Counted from the first letter of the stretch, positions 50,814 to 60,248 are shown. The stretch is 64,000 nt of DNA from an uncultured Eubacterium sp. (GCA_947178105.1 CAMWXD010000005.1:51547-115546); one strand, 5' to 3'. Program-made: numbers and translations. Notes: generated from the sequence alone by a model not told the origin.

Positions 50814-52274
50814 ATGAAGCTTGGCATCAAAATGTTTTTCTGTATTACCATCTTTTTCAGCGCGGCTTTTTTGTGCTGCGGCGCGACGCTGATCTCTTAT
50901 TTTTATAAGATTGCGATTGAAAAAGAAGTGGAAAACACCGCACAACTATATCAGTATAATAAATTTGTCATACAGGCGGCGCTGATTACAAGAGAGGATG
51001 ACTGGGTCAAATCTGCGGCGGACGGATCGGCAGGCGTGGATTTTCTCGTATCCGATATGAACGGCACCGTCGCATTGTACACATTGGACGGCTCCCGGCT
51101 GTTTTCCGGATTTCCAGACGAGGCCGCCGATTTTTCCGCGCTGCTTGCAAATGCGCAAACAGACAGCATCCGCTATCAGTTTGTGGAGATCCAAAACCGG
51201 ATGTATCTTCTGATCAGCGGCAGCGTAAAGCAAAATGACACAGGCGTTTATTTGATCACCGGCGTCAATATACAAAAAATCTTGCAGCAGCAGGAACGCA
51301 TCCTGCAAAAATTCGGATATATATACGCAGTCGCGCTAGGCGCAGGCGTCGTATTGATTTTTGTCATATCCGCTCTGCTTACAAGGCCCGTCAAGCTTCT
51401 GACTGCCGCCACGCAAAAAATCGCCGATGGAAATTACGCAGAGCGCGTGGCGGCATCCGGCAACGACGAGTTTGGGCAGCTCGCCAGAAACTTTAACCAG
51501 ATGGCATGCGCCATCGAAGAAAAAATCAGCGAGCTTTCGGAAAGCGCCAGGCAGAAAGAAGATTTTGCCGCCAATTTCGCCCATGAGCTGAAAACGCCGC
51601 TTACCTCCGTCATTGGCTACGCTGACCGCATCTACAAAAAAGAGCTTCCCAGAGAAGCACAAAAACAAGCCGCCTGGCATATCTGGAATGAGGGCATGCG
51701 GCTGGAAGCACTTTCTCAAAAACTGATGGATCTGACCGTATTTCACCATAAGCAGTTCGTGCTGCAAGAGATGGATGCCGCGCAGCTTCTTGGTGAACTT
51801 GCCGCCGACGTGGAATATCTGGTGACGGAAAAAGGGATTGCCTTTGCATACACCGCACAGCAGGCATATATCCGCGCCGAGTATGACCTGTTCAAGACAT
51901 TATTTTTAAACCTGATCGACAACGCGGTAAAGGCGGGCGCTTCCAGCATTCAGGTAAACGGCTGTATCCAGGAGCCTGGCGCAGGCTATCCGCCCGGCAA
52001 GCTTCCAGAAAACGAACTATGTCCGCATTATATAATTCGAATCACAGATAACGGCTGCGGCATTCCGCCGGACGAAATCAAACGGATTACCGAAGCTTTT
52101 TATATGGTGGACAAATCCCGTTCCAGAAAGCTGCACGGCGCAGGGCTTGGCTTGTCTTTAGCGCAGAAAATTGCAGAAATACACGCAGGCAGCCTGGATT
52201 TTGAAAGCGACGGAAGCACTGGCACTACAGTCACCATTTCCTTAACCTCTTTTTTACAGGACACCGATTTATGA
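50814..52274 (+). CDS. Membrane sensor histidine kinase
   Basis: 486 residues: TM1 about 7-28, an extracellular sensor about 30-160, TM2 about 170-192, HAMP (TRPVKLLTAATQKIADGNYA), HisKA with NFAHELKTPLTSVIGYADRI, HATPase with LFLNLIDNAVKAGA, DNGCGIPPDEI and GAGLGLSLAQKIAEIH. AGGAACC precedes ATG; it overlaps the next gene by 4 bp. Signal not identified; the linked importer suggests a sugar or related solute. Confidence 0.9.
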   Translation: MKLGIKMFFCITIFFSAAFLCCGATLISYFYKIAIEKEVENTAQLYQYNKFVIQAALITREDDWVKSAADGSAGVDFLVSDMNGTVALYTLDGSRLFSGFPDEAADFSALLANAQTDSIRYQFVEIQNRMYLLISGSVKQNDTGVYLITGVNIQKILQQQERILQKFGYIYAVALGAGVVLIFVISALLTRPVKLLTAATQKIADGNYAERVAASGNDEFGQLARNFNQMACAIEEKISELSESARQKEDFAANFAHELKTPLTSVIGYADRIYKKELPREAQKQAAWHIWNEGMRLEALSQKLMDLTVFHHKQFVLQEMDAAQLLGELAADVEYLVTEKGIAFAYTAQQAYIRAEYDLFKTLFLNLIDNAVKAGASSIQVNGCIQEPGAGYPPGKLPENELCPHYIIRITDNGCGIPPDEIKRITEAFYMVDKSRSRKLHGAGLGLSLAQKIAEIHAGSLDFESDGSTGTTVTISLTSFLQDTDL

Positions 52275-53137
52275 AGCAGATCCCTTTTCAAACAAACCAT
52301 CAGCAAAATGAAAAAACACGCTGGATACCCGGCATAAAAACCATTTTCGCACTCTCTGTGCTTATCGCCTGCGGCGGATGGTTTTTTACAAAGCAGCTCC
52401 TAAGCTATCAGGAAGCACAGCTCCTTTCCAGATCCGGGCAGCTACAGATCGCCGAGTCTGGCGTCTCCCTGCGCCGGCAGGCAGACGCGCCGGCAGACGA
52501 CGCCGATCCCTCCGGCAAATCCAGCGAAGCGGAGGAACCAGGCGCCTTTTACGAAGCCACCCTCTCCGAAGACCTGATGGCACAGATTCTGGACAGTTGG
52601 AAATCCGGCGCAGGCCTGCTTTCCCACGATCCGAAAGAAGGAGAGATGAATATGGAGCAGGCAATCGCCGCAGGCATCGGCTGGATTCAAAACATGTCCC
52701 AAAAAGGCTTCCTTCCAGAAGCGCTGTCTGAAAATAATTTTCGTGATGTGGGCGCAATCCTGTATACATTGGATGAAAAGCCGAATATCCCAGAGTATCT
52801 GCTAAGCCGCTGGATCATCTCTTATACGGTCAAAGACATCCGCGTCACCCTGTCCATCCATGCCGCCACCGGGCAGGTATGGATGGCGGAAATCATCGCA
52901 GAAAGCAGCAAGCTTCCTGAGTCGCTGCTGACAAAAGACGAGACACTGCTTCTGGCGGCATTTCCGTTTCTCGCAGAAGGCGGCAGTGAATTGTCACAAG
53001 AGATCGAAAGCGAGGCCTATCAGATCAAAGTCACCTCACCCGAAGATAAGTTATCCGCAAGCGTATGGTGGAGCGTGTATGGGGATGGCAGCAAAAAATA
53101 TACCATGACGACTCTGATGCTCAGCAGCAGATCGTAA
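52271..53137 (+). CDS. Membrane-anchored protein linked to the two-component system
   Basis: 288 residues: one N-terminal membrane helix (about 24-44), then an extracellular part with a Pro/Ala/Asp-rich linker (about 68-95) and a folded domain. It starts by ATGA overlap with the kinase gene, so it is co-translated and could modulate the kinase as YycH/YycI-type proteins do. No homology recognised. The TAA stop lies at the first base of the 159-bp palindromic element. Confidence 0.65.
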   Translation: MKQIPFQTNHQQNEKTRWIPGIKTIFALSVLIACGGWFFTKQLLSYQEAQLLSRSGQLQIAESGVSLRRQADAPADDADPSGKSSEAEEPGAFYEATLSEDLMAQILDSWKSGAGLLSHDPKEGEMNMEQAIAAGIGWIQNMSQKGFLPEALSENNFRDVGAILYTLDEKPNIPEYLLSRWIISYTVKDIRVTLSIHAATGQVWMAEIIAESSKLPESLLTKDETLLLAAFPFLAEGGSELSQEIESEAYQIKVTSPEDKLSASVWWSVYGDGSKKYTMTTLMLSSRS

Positions 53138-53295
53138 GGAACTGCCGCAAAATAACATACCCATCCTGCTTGTCTTTTTCTCCGGCAGCACTATGCAAAA
53201 ATCGTTTACATAGCCCACTATGCGCACGATTTTTGCATGGCACTGCCGAAGGAAAATCCTGCGCACTATGGGCATGTTATTTTGCGGCAGTTCCT
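53137..53295. repeat. 159-bp nested palindromic element
   Basis: AGGAACTGCCGCAAAATAAC begins the left end and its near-perfect inverse ends the right one; the outer arms 53137-53164 and 53268-53295 match in 27 of 28 positions. A second inverted pair lies inside: CGGCAGCACTATGCAAAAAT on the left against ATTTTTGCATGGCACTGCCG on the right. The element begins exactly on the stop codon of the preceding gene. No ORF and no flanking direct repeat seen. Likely a MITE or REP-like palindrome, also able to stop or stabilise the transcript. Confidence 0.75.
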
Positions 53296-53319
53296 AAGCA
53301 GTTTTTTCATTCATATTTT

Positions 53320-53357
53320 ACAACTTAGACACATCCGCTCGACAACTTCGAGACATC
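53320..53357 (+). promoter_or_regulatory. Two 16-bp boxes upstream of the importer operon
   Basis: ACAACTTAGACACATC (53320-53335) and ACAACTTCGAGACATC (53342-53357) are direct repeats 22 bp apart, two helical turns. A third copy lies at 50031. Tandem spacing suits an OmpR-type regulator. The importer gene starts 53 bp further on. Confidence 0.65.
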
Positions 53358-53409
53358 TCCTTGCTAGTATCCTTATATACATACACAACGATACAGCAAG
53401 GAGGTTTTT

Positions 53410-55665
53410 ATGCCTAAAATAACGAAAACAGCAGCCGCATTCCTTACCTTTTCTTTTCTGATGACAGGCTGCGCAGCCAAAACCAATACCAGTCAAAACG
53501 GCGCAGCAGGCAAGCCTGCGGACGACGCCGGCAAAGATGCATCCGTCATAGACGAGCCTGGTACCCCGGCATCCCCTGCGGACGACGCAACACAGCCGTC
53601 GGCAAAGGATGCTGACGCCATGCTCTTAGAACGCGACGTCCCTCTTCCAAAACCTATCGGCAAAACTGAAACTGTCGTTTCTGTTTTACTAAACGGAAAA
53701 CAAGGGGTCGAGCTATATTCCCATGACGAAAGCAACACAATCTATCAATATATCCTGCAAAATGACAAATGGAAAAAGCAGGAACTACAATTTCCAGCCC
53801 AGCTAAAGGAGTCTGCCGGGCTGGACCGGTTAGAGCTGCTGCGCGGGGAAGACGGACGCTATTATGCCTTTTATGCGCTCTCCGATGAATCGTACCATCT
53901 GGAAGCGTCCGACGACCTTAATACATTTTCGGATGTTACCCCTGCACAGTGGCAGGAAGCTCCCGGCAGCAAGGGCTATGTAATGCCCGTAAAGGTACGG
54001 GTATCCGAAAACGGTATTTTATGCGCGATTATCAAATACGAGGATATGTGCCGGATGTATGAACTGAAAAACGGCGGCAAGATCCTGGATGAATTCAGCA
54101 TCTCTTCTTATAACAGCCTGGAAATACACGAAAACCAACTGCTCAGCGAAAGTATCGGCAGCAAGGAAAACCAGGTCTACGACCTGAATCAGATGAAAAA
54201 AACAACCAAATGGAAATGCCGCCTGACAAACCAGGCAGCCTATGAAATGGTATCGCCGGAAGAAATGTACGCCTGCAACGACAACGGCATTTATGCGCTT
54301 TCCAATGACAACTGGCAGTTAATTGTTGACAGCAGCCTGAACACGTTTGCCGACCCAAATTACAACTGGAAAAATATCCGGCATGTCGGCGAACGCATTT
54401 ACATTACGTTCCAATCCGTCCAATCGCTGACTGACGGCAAGGATAAAGAAGGATTTTCGCTGAAATATTTTGAATACAGCACTGACATCCCAAAAATAGA
54501 CACCACATTGACTATCTGGGGGCTGGAAGAAAATGCGTCCATAAAAAGCACGCTTGCCGAATTCCGCAAAGACCATCCGACCGTAAGGGTTGTCTACGAG
54601 ATCGCCTCTGATACAAGCGGCGTCCAGACTGCCGATGATATCATCCGCCAGTTTAACGCAGATCTTTTTGCCGGAAACGGGCCTGACCTGATCCTGCTAG
54701 ACGGGCTGCATATGGACACCTACATCGAACGGGAGCTTTTATACGATATGGGCAAAGCGCTTGCAGATACCAAGCCCGATTTGCTGCCCGGCGTCCAGGC
54801 ACTTTTGGAAGAAAACAGCTATGCCGTCCCTTTAAGAGCCACACTCCCGCTCGTCATCGCGCCACAGGAAATGCTTTCAGATTCTTTACACGACTTTTTG
54901 GAAAAAGGCAGTGGGAAACAGCCGGTAGAAATGACCGCGGAAAATATTTTTGGTGTCTGCTATGATTTTTTTGACGAAGGGTTTGCCTTAAACAAATCCG
55001 GCGTCACAAAAGACGAGATTACAACGTTTTTGGAACTGTGCAAAAAAGCATCCGAAAACTGGAAGCTTACCAGCACGCCAAAAACTGCTTTCCAGTATGA
55101 CGCCGCTGACAACTATCGGAATTCCGTAATGGATCTTGCCTGGGAAGAAGCTGATTTTACGTTTTCGTATGCATTTGGGCTGAACCAGTTTTGCTTTATG
55201 CTGGATTCCATCGACCAGTTATCGTCAAGGGGCGTTAATTACCACACAGCCGGAAACGGTTTCCTTCCGCAGGGAATCCTTGCGGTCAATGCACAAAGCA
55301 CGAATCAAAAGCTTGCCGTCAAATTCGTCAAAAAAGCATTAAGCCAAAAGCAGCAGGAAGCCGACCTTTCCAATGGTTTTCCAGTCCATACAAAAGCGCT
55401 GGACTCCTGGAACAGCCGAAACAGCCAGATGACGATTGGCGCCAGCAGTTGGGACGGAAAAACATGGAACACACAATGGCCGTCCAACGAAATGATCCAG
55501 CGATTTTTGCAAAGCGTCAAAGACGCAGACAAGCCTATTTTCACCGACCGTTATACAAAAGAGCTTGTAAAAACAGAAGCCATCCGCGTCATATCCGGCG
55601 AAACGTCCGCGCAGGATGCAGCGGGCAGAATCTTAAACCAACTGGAGCTGTATTATGAAGAATAA
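53410..55665 (+). CDS. Solute-binding lipoprotein with a long N-terminal extension
   Basis: 751 residues. Signal peptide with lipobox LMTGC (Cys about 21), a Pro/Ala/Asp-rich linker, then about 260 residues of repeated beta strands (LELLRGEDGRYYAFYALSDE and similar), possibly propeller-like, and from about residue 360 a type 1 solute-binding domain (TLTIWGLEENASIKSTLAEF, GNGPDLILLDG). Normal binding proteins are about 420 residues. AAGGAGG precedes the ATG. It is followed by two MalF/MalG-type permeases, so it feeds a sugar-class importer. No ATPase gene is present; a shared MsmK-like ATPase is likely used. Confidence 0.85.
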   Translation: MPKITKTAAAFLTFSFLMTGCAAKTNTSQNGAAGKPADDAGKDASVIDEPGTPASPADDATQPSAKDADAMLLERDVPLPKPIGKTETVVSVLLNGKQGVELYSHDESNTIYQYILQNDKWKKQELQFPAQLKESAGLDRLELLRGEDGRYYAFYALSDESYHLEASDDLNTFSDVTPAQWQEAPGSKGYVMPVKVRVSENGILCAIIKYEDMCRMYELKNGGKILDEFSISSYNSLEIHENQLLSESIGSKENQVYDLNQMKKTTKWKCRLTNQAAYEMVSPEEMYACNDNGIYALSNDNWQLIVDSSLNTFADPNYNWKNIRHVGERIYITFQSVQSLTDGKDKEGFSLKYFEYSTDIPKIDTTLTIWGLEENASIKSTLAEFRKDHPTVRVVYEIASDTSGVQTADDIIRQFNADLFAGNGPDLILLDGLHMDTYIERELLYDMGKALADTKPDLLPGVQALLEENSYAVPLRATLPLVIAPQEMLSDSLHDFLEKGSGKQPVEMTAENIFGVCYDFFDEGFALNKSGVTKDEITTFLELCKKASENWKLTSTPKTAFQYDAADNYRNSVMDLAWEEADFTFSYAFGLNQFCFMLDSIDQLSSRGVNYHTAGNGFLPQGILAVNAQSTNQKLAVKFVKKALSQKQQEADLSNGFPVHTKALDSWNSRNSQMTIGASSWDGKTWNTQWPSNEMIQRFLQSVKDADKPIFTDRYTKELVKTEAIRVISGETSAQDAAGRILNQLELYYEE

Positions 55666-56575
55666 GCCCGTAAAGAATCAGCCTGTAAAACGCAAAGCCT
55701 TTGGCGCCAGCCTGCTCTATCTGGCGCCAAGCCTTGCCGGCGTCCTGTTTTTTTACATGGCGCCGTTTGCAGATGTACTAAAAAGAAGCTTTCAGGATGA
55801 TATGTGCCGCCGTTTTGTCGGTATGGAAAATTATGCAAAGCTGTTTCAAAGCCGCAGCTTTTTGCTGGCTGGAAAAAATACGCTTTTCTTTATCCTGTGC
55901 AGCACCCCGCTTTTACTGGCGCTGTCTTTGTGCCTTGCCGTACTGCTGCACCAGCACACAAAAAAATACAGCCCTATGCATACAGACAATACGCCCCGCC
56001 CCATACTCGCTGCATGTTATCTGCTGCCGCTCGCTATCCCTGTGGCAGCGCTGGCAGGCATATGGAAGATTTTTTTTCATGAATATGGGCTTTTCAATGC
56101 TCTATTGGACTGTTTTGGGATTGCAAAAACCGACTGGATCAATACCGAAGCTTCGATGTTCGTCGTAATCGCGACTTACCTGTGGAGAAACCTCGGCTAT
56201 ACGGTAGTTTTATGGCTTGCCGGGCTGTCTGCCATCGACCCGCTGCTGTACGAAGCAGCAGCGCTAGACGGCGCAGATGAAAAAAAACAATTTTCCTGCA
56301 TTACCCTGCCGCTGTTAAAGCCTTTGGGATTTACCGTATCTGTATTGGCTGTGCTCAGCACCTTTAAAGTATTCCGTGATATTTACCTGATATCCGGCGA
56401 TTATCCAAACAAAAGCATTTATATGATCCAGCACCTTTTAAACAACTGGTTTACCAATATGGAATTCGGCAAGATTACCGCGGCAGCGCTTGTGATCCTT
56501 TTGATCGCCGGATGGCTGGTGCTCGGCTTGCAGATCTGCTTTTCCCTGCAAAAACGGAGGAATTATTATGGATAG
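55655..56575 (+). CDS. Sugar-type ABC importer permease (MalF/UgpA-like)
   Basis: 306 residues, six helices; the EAA motif YEAAALDGADEKKQFSCITL docks the ATPase. Starts inside the binding-protein gene (11-bp overlap). First of the two permeases. Confidence 0.9.
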   Translation: MKNKPVKNQPVKRKAFGASLLYLAPSLAGVLFFYMAPFADVLKRSFQDDMCRRFVGMENYAKLFQSRSFLLAGKNTLFFILCSTPLLLALSLCLAVLLHQHTKKYSPMHTDNTPRPILAACYLLPLAIPVAALAGIWKIFFHEYGLFNALLDCFGIAKTDWINTEASMFVVIATYLWRNLGYTVVLWLAGLSAIDPLLYEAAALDGADEKKQFSCITLPLLKPLGFTVSVLAVLSTFKVFRDIYLISGDYPNKSIYMIQHLLNNWFTNMEFGKITAAALVILLIAGWLVLGLQICFSLQKRRNYYG

Positions 56576-57422
56576 GACAAAAAAATCCGCCGCACTGCTG
56601 TGCCGTGCCCTTTTGCTTTTCCCTGTCATCCTGACCGTACTGCCGCTGTTCCTAATTTTCGTAAACTCCTTTATGGAACACAACGAAGCTGCGCTTACGT
56701 ACGGCGGCATCCTGGACGGATCGGGCTTTTCTTCCTTTGTACTGATGCCGGCAAGCCCCAGCCTTTCCCCATACGCCGATTTATTTTTGTACTGCCGGGA
56801 TTTTTACACGGCGTTTTGGAATTCCGTCACATACACCGCACTGATCGTGACGGGACAAATCGTCGCCGCCGTACCTGCGGCATGGGCATTTGCAAAGCTG
56901 TGCCTTCCTCTGAAAAAAACCATTTTTACGATCTATATGGTTTTTATGATGCTCCCCTTTCAGGTGACCATGCTGTCAAACTACTTTATGCTCGACCGCA
57001 CCGGGCTTTTTAATACACGATGGGCGTTTATCCTGCCCTGCATCTTTTCGACATTTCCGGTCTTTGTTATGACACGGTTTTTTGGCGATCTTCCAGATGA
57101 ACTGATCGAAGCCGCCCGCATCGACGGTGCAGGCAGCTTTCAGATCTTCTGGCAGATCGGCATACCGATCGGAAAATCCGGCATCACAGCCGTCACTGTC
57201 CTTCAGGTTTTAGAAATATGGAATACCGTAGAACAGCCATTGTTTTTTATCAGGGAGCCAGCGCTCTTCCCACTCGCGCTCTTTTTTCCAACGCTGACCG
57301 CAGATACATTCGGCAGTTCGTTTGCAGCCGCAATCGTTATGATGCTGCCGCCGCTGCTCATATTTTTGTACGGCAGGCAGGAGCTGGAAGCCGGAATCAG
57401 CCATATCGGAATCGAAAAATAG
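56568..57422 (+). CDS. Sugar-type ABC importer permease (MalG/UgpE-like)
   Basis: 284 residues, six helices; EAA motif IEAARIDGAGSFQIFWQIGI. GGAGG precedes the ATG; it overlaps the first permease by 8 bp. Together with the lipoprotein it forms an importer lacking its own ATPase gene. Confidence 0.9.
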   Translation: MDRTKKSAALLCRALLLFPVILTVLPLFLIFVNSFMEHNEAALTYGGILDGSGFSSFVLMPASPSLSPYADLFLYCRDFYTAFWNSVTYTALIVTGQIVAAVPAAWAFAKLCLPLKKTIFTIYMVFMMLPFQVTMLSNYFMLDRTGLFNTRWAFILPCIFSTFPVFVMTRFFGDLPDELIEAARIDGAGSFQIFWQIGIPIGKSGITAVTVLQVLEIWNTVEQPLFFIREPALFPLALFFPTLTADTFGSSFAAAIVMMLPPLLIFLYGRQELEAGISHIGIEK

Positions 57423-57448
57423 CTCAGACAAATTGGAGGTTTTCTAAT

Positions 57449-57853
57449 ATGAATAAAAAATACCTTGCCGCATTAGCCGTCTTTTTCGCAGTCATGTATG
57501 TCATGATCTTTGTGGAGCATTTTTTTGAAACAACGAAAATTGCAAATGTAGATACCTGTACCATTGAAAAACAAACGCTGAAAACAGGCAGATACTCCTG
57601 CATCGATGCAAAAGCCGTCCGCCGGGACGCCATGGACAATGCTTTCGTATATCTCGTCAAAGAGAAAAAAAGCATTCTAGGCAATGAACGGATCTGCTCG
57701 ATGCACTATATCGATATCCTGGAAGAGGACGGCGCCTACGTCGCTGTCAGCCTGGAAGGCAGCGCCCTAAAAGACTCCGATTTGATTATCCTGCATTCGG
57801 ACAAGGAGCTTTCGCAGGGGAGTAAGGTACGGATGCTGGAATATGAATTATGA
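57449..57853 (+). CDS. Small membrane-anchored protein ending the importer operon
   Basis: 134 residues: one N-terminal helix (about 5-25), then an extracellular domain. GGAGG lies 9 nt before ATG 57449, which is 26 bp after the permease stop. Reads DTCTIEKQTLKTGRYSCIDA and CSMHYIDILEEDGAY; two or three cysteines could be disulfide-bonded or bind metal. No family recognised. A terminator follows, so it closes the operon. Confidence 0.6.
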   Translation: MNKKYLAALAVFFAVMYVMIFVEHFFETTKIANVDTCTIEKQTLKTGRYSCIDAKAVRRDAMDNAFVYLVKEKKSILGNERICSMHYIDILEEDGAYVAVSLEGSALKDSDLIILHSDKELSQGSKVRMLEYEL

Positions 57854-57945
57854 GGCACTTGCTAAAAAAGCACAATATTTTAAGCAAGAGAAGCCGCTAC
57901 TATGTGTAAAATTATGGAAGATATGATGAATTAAATAAACAGCGC

Positions 57946-57988
57946 AAAGGCGCATGGAACAGTAAATTGTGAACCATGCGTCTTTTTT
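57946..57988. terminator. Terminator between the importer operon and thrS
   Basis: GCGCATGG pairs with CCATGCGT and is followed by CTTTTTT on the plus strand. AAAG before the stem gives a usable tail on the minus strand for thrS. Confidence 0.7.
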
Positions 57989-57995
57989 CACCTAA

Positions 57996-59747
57996 TTAGT
58001 CACAGTCCCTCATCATCTCAGCAAACTCCACAACCGTCATACTCCCCAGATCTCCCTTGTTTCTTTTCCACACCGAAACACTCTGCGCCCCGGCTTCCTT
58101 TTCCCCGACAACCAGAATATACGGCACCCGCTCCAGCCGGGCGCTACGTATTTTATAGCCGACCTTCTCATCCCGGATATCCGTCTCACACCGTATCCCT
58201 TCTTTTTGCAGCGCTTTCTCCACTGACCTCGCATACGCAGCCGTTTTTTCAGATACTGTTACAATCTTTACCTGCACCGGAGACAGCCATAATGGCAGTT
58301 TCCCTGCATAATGCTCGATCAGGATACCGATAAACCGCTCCACCGAGCCAAAGACAACCCGGTGCAGCATAATCGGGCGGTACTTCTCTCCGTCTCTGCC
58401 CGTATACTCCGCCTCAAAGCGCTGCGGAAGCTGAAAATCCAACTGGATCGTCCCGCACTGCCAGCTACGCCCAAGCGAATCCTCCAAATGGAAATCGATC
58501 TTTGGCCCATAAAAGGCACCGTCTCCTTCATTGACCTCATAAGAAAGCCCCTGCTCCTCCAACGCAAGCTTTAAGCCCTCTGTCGCCAGCTCCCAGTCCT
58601 CATCGCTGCCAATCGAATGCTCAGGCCTTGTTGACAATTCCACATGATAAGAAAACCCAAACCAGGAATAAACCTCGTCAATCAGCCGGATCACGCCCAG
58701 AATTTCCTCCTGCATCTGCTCTTTCATCATAAAAATATGTGCATCATCCTGCGTAAAGCACCGCACACGCATCAGCCCATGCAGTACACCGGATTTTTCG
58801 TGCCGGTGCACAAGCCCCAGCTCGCCCACACGCATCGGCAGGTCGCGGTAAGAACGCGGCTTTAGCTTATAGACCAGCATCCCGCCTGGACAGTTCATCG
58901 GCTTGACTGCATAATCTGTCTCATCTATAACAGTTGTGTACATATTTTCCCGGTAATGCTCCCAATGCCCCGACGTCTCCCACAGGCTCCTGTTCAGCAT
59001 CATCGGCGTAGCTATTTCCACATATCCTTCTCTTGTATGGATCTTTCTCCACGCATCCATCAGCAAATTTTTCAATACCACTCCCTTCGGAAGGAAAAAC
59101 GGAAAGCCCTGCCCTTCTTCCAAAAACGCAAATAACCCTGCTTCCTGCCCCAGTTTTCTGTGATCTCTTTTCTTCGCCTCTTCAAGCCTTAAAAAATATG
59201 CATCCATCCTTTTCTGATCTGGAAAAGAAATACCATAGATCCGCGTCAGTTTCTGTTTTTTCTCATCCCCGCGCCAATATGAGCCTGCGGCTGACAGCAG
59301 CTTAAACGCTTTCACCTCTCCTGTATACGCCAGATGAGGCCCAGCACACAATTCTACATATTCTCCCTGCTCATAAAAACTCAGCGCTTCCTCTGGCGGA
59401 ATGTCATGCAGCAGCTCCAGTTTGAACGGCTCTCCCATCTCCCCGACCCGTTTTTCCGCTTCTTCCCTGCTCAGCGTAAACTGCCGCAGCGGCAGGTTTT
59501 CTTTGATGACCTGCTCCATCGCTTTCTCAATTTCTGCAAACCGTTCCGAAGAAAATGCAAAATCAAACGCGAAATCATAATAAAATCCGTCCTGAATGGC
59601 TGGGCCAGCCGCACATTTCGTATTCGGATACAGCCGCTTTACCGCCTGTGCCAAAATATGCGCTGTTGTATGGAAAAACGCCTCTCTTCCAACCTTTTCT
59701 TCAAATGCTGCTTCCCGTATAGAACCATCTTTTAAAATTACCTTCAT
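57996..59747 (-). CDS. thrS: Threonyl-tRNA synthetase without TGS domain
   Basis: 583 residues against the usual ~640. Only about 20 residues precede the editing domain, so the N-terminal TGS domain is missing. Editing-site motifs HTTAHILAQAVKRLYP and YVELCAGPH are present. Catalytic core: KPMNCPGGMLVYK (zinc Cys), GLVHRHEKSGVLHGLMRVR (motif 2), FTQDDAHIF and RFIGILIEHYAGKLP (motif 3), then the anticodon-binding domain. It charges tRNA-Thr in the cytoplasm. Controlled by an upstream T-box leader. TGS-less ThrRS is known from Clostridia. Confidence 0.95.
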   Translation of the reverse strand: MKVILKDGSIREAAFEEKVGREAFFHTTAHILAQAVKRLYPNTKCAAGPAIQDGFYYDFAFDFAFSSERFAEIEKAMEQVIKENLPLRQFTLSREEAEKRVGEMGEPFKLELLHDIPPEEALSFYEQGEYVELCAGPHLAYTGEVKAFKLLSAAGSYWRGDEKKQKLTRIYGISFPDQKRMDAYFLRLEEAKKRDHRKLGQEAGLFAFLEEGQGFPFFLPKGVVLKNLLMDAWRKIHTREGYVEIATPMMLNRSLWETSGHWEHYRENMYTTVIDETDYAVKPMNCPGGMLVYKLKPRSYRDLPMRVGELGLVHRHEKSGVLHGLMRVRCFTQDDAHIFMMKEQMQEEILGVIRLIDEVYSWFGFSYHVELSTRPEHSIGSDEDWELATEGLKLALEEQGLSYEVNEGDGAFYGPKIDFHLEDSLGRSWQCGTIQLDFQLPQRFEAEYTGRDGEKYRPIMLHRVVFGSVERFIGILIEHYAGKLPLWLSPVQVKIVTVSEKTAAYARSVEKALQKEGIRCETDIRDEKVGYKIRSARLERVPYILVVGEKEAGAQSVSVWKRNKGDLGSMTVVEFAEMMRDCD

Positions 59748-59792
59748 CTTTTCCTCTTCCTTTCCTCATGCTTTGCTGATTTTTCGCATAAG

Positions 59793-60090
59793 AAAAAGCA
59801 CCCAAAAAACGCATTGCTACGCTTTCAGGGTGCACAAACTGCACGGTTCCACCTTCATTTTTCGCTTCAGGTTCTAACAAACCCTAACCTTTAACGCAGG
59901 TATACGGCAGCACTTACTCCAGACATCCTATCATCTGCTGCTACAGCCAGCCTGCTGGCAACCAGCTATGGATCTGCTTTCAGTACTACAGCTCAGGAAG
60001 GGTTTTCATACACTGTAAACATAAACATCTTCCACCAACTGATGTTCTCTCTGGATGCCACTTATGCACTACTCGTTTCCGTCATTGCTT
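59793..60090 (-). promoter_or_regulatory. T-box riboswitch leader of thrS
   Basis: On the minus strand the leader has the T-box sequence GAAGGTGGAACCGTGC (59856-59841), whose UGGA-type bulge pairs with the tRNA 3' end, and a terminator stem GCACCC/GGGTGC followed by TTTTTC (59833-59793). Upstream lie stem I elements (AGAGAGAACATCAG). GAAAACC at about 60001-60007 contains ACC as a candidate threonine specifier. Uncharged tRNA-Thr should favour read-through into thrS. Confidence 0.85.
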
Positions 60091-60094
60091 TTTC

Positions 60095-60182
60095 TTATGC
60101 TTAATATTGCTTAACATTGCTTAACATTGCTTAACATTGCTTAATAATTGCTAATTTACTGCTTATTTATTGCTTATTATGC
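60095..60182. repeat. Tandem decamer repeat in the thrS leader
   Basis: TTAACATTGC occurs three times exactly (60111-60140), with TTAATATTGC at 60101, TTAATAATTGC at 60141 and looser copies to about 60182. It lies between the promoter and the T-box, so the RNA begins with repeats of GCAATGTTAA. Period 10-11 nt. Confidence 0.75.
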
Positions 60183-60194
60183 TGATTTTTTGTG

Positions 60195-60223
60195 ATTATA
60201 GCACCATGGATTTGGATTGTCAA
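60195..60223 (-). promoter_or_regulatory. thrS promoter
   Basis: On the minus strand TTGACA (60223-60218), 17-bp spacer and TATAAT (60200-60195), full consensus. Start site near 60188, so the leader is about 440 nt. Confidence 0.85.
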
Positions 60224-60248
60224 CAGTTTTGTGAGGATTCCTTACCTT

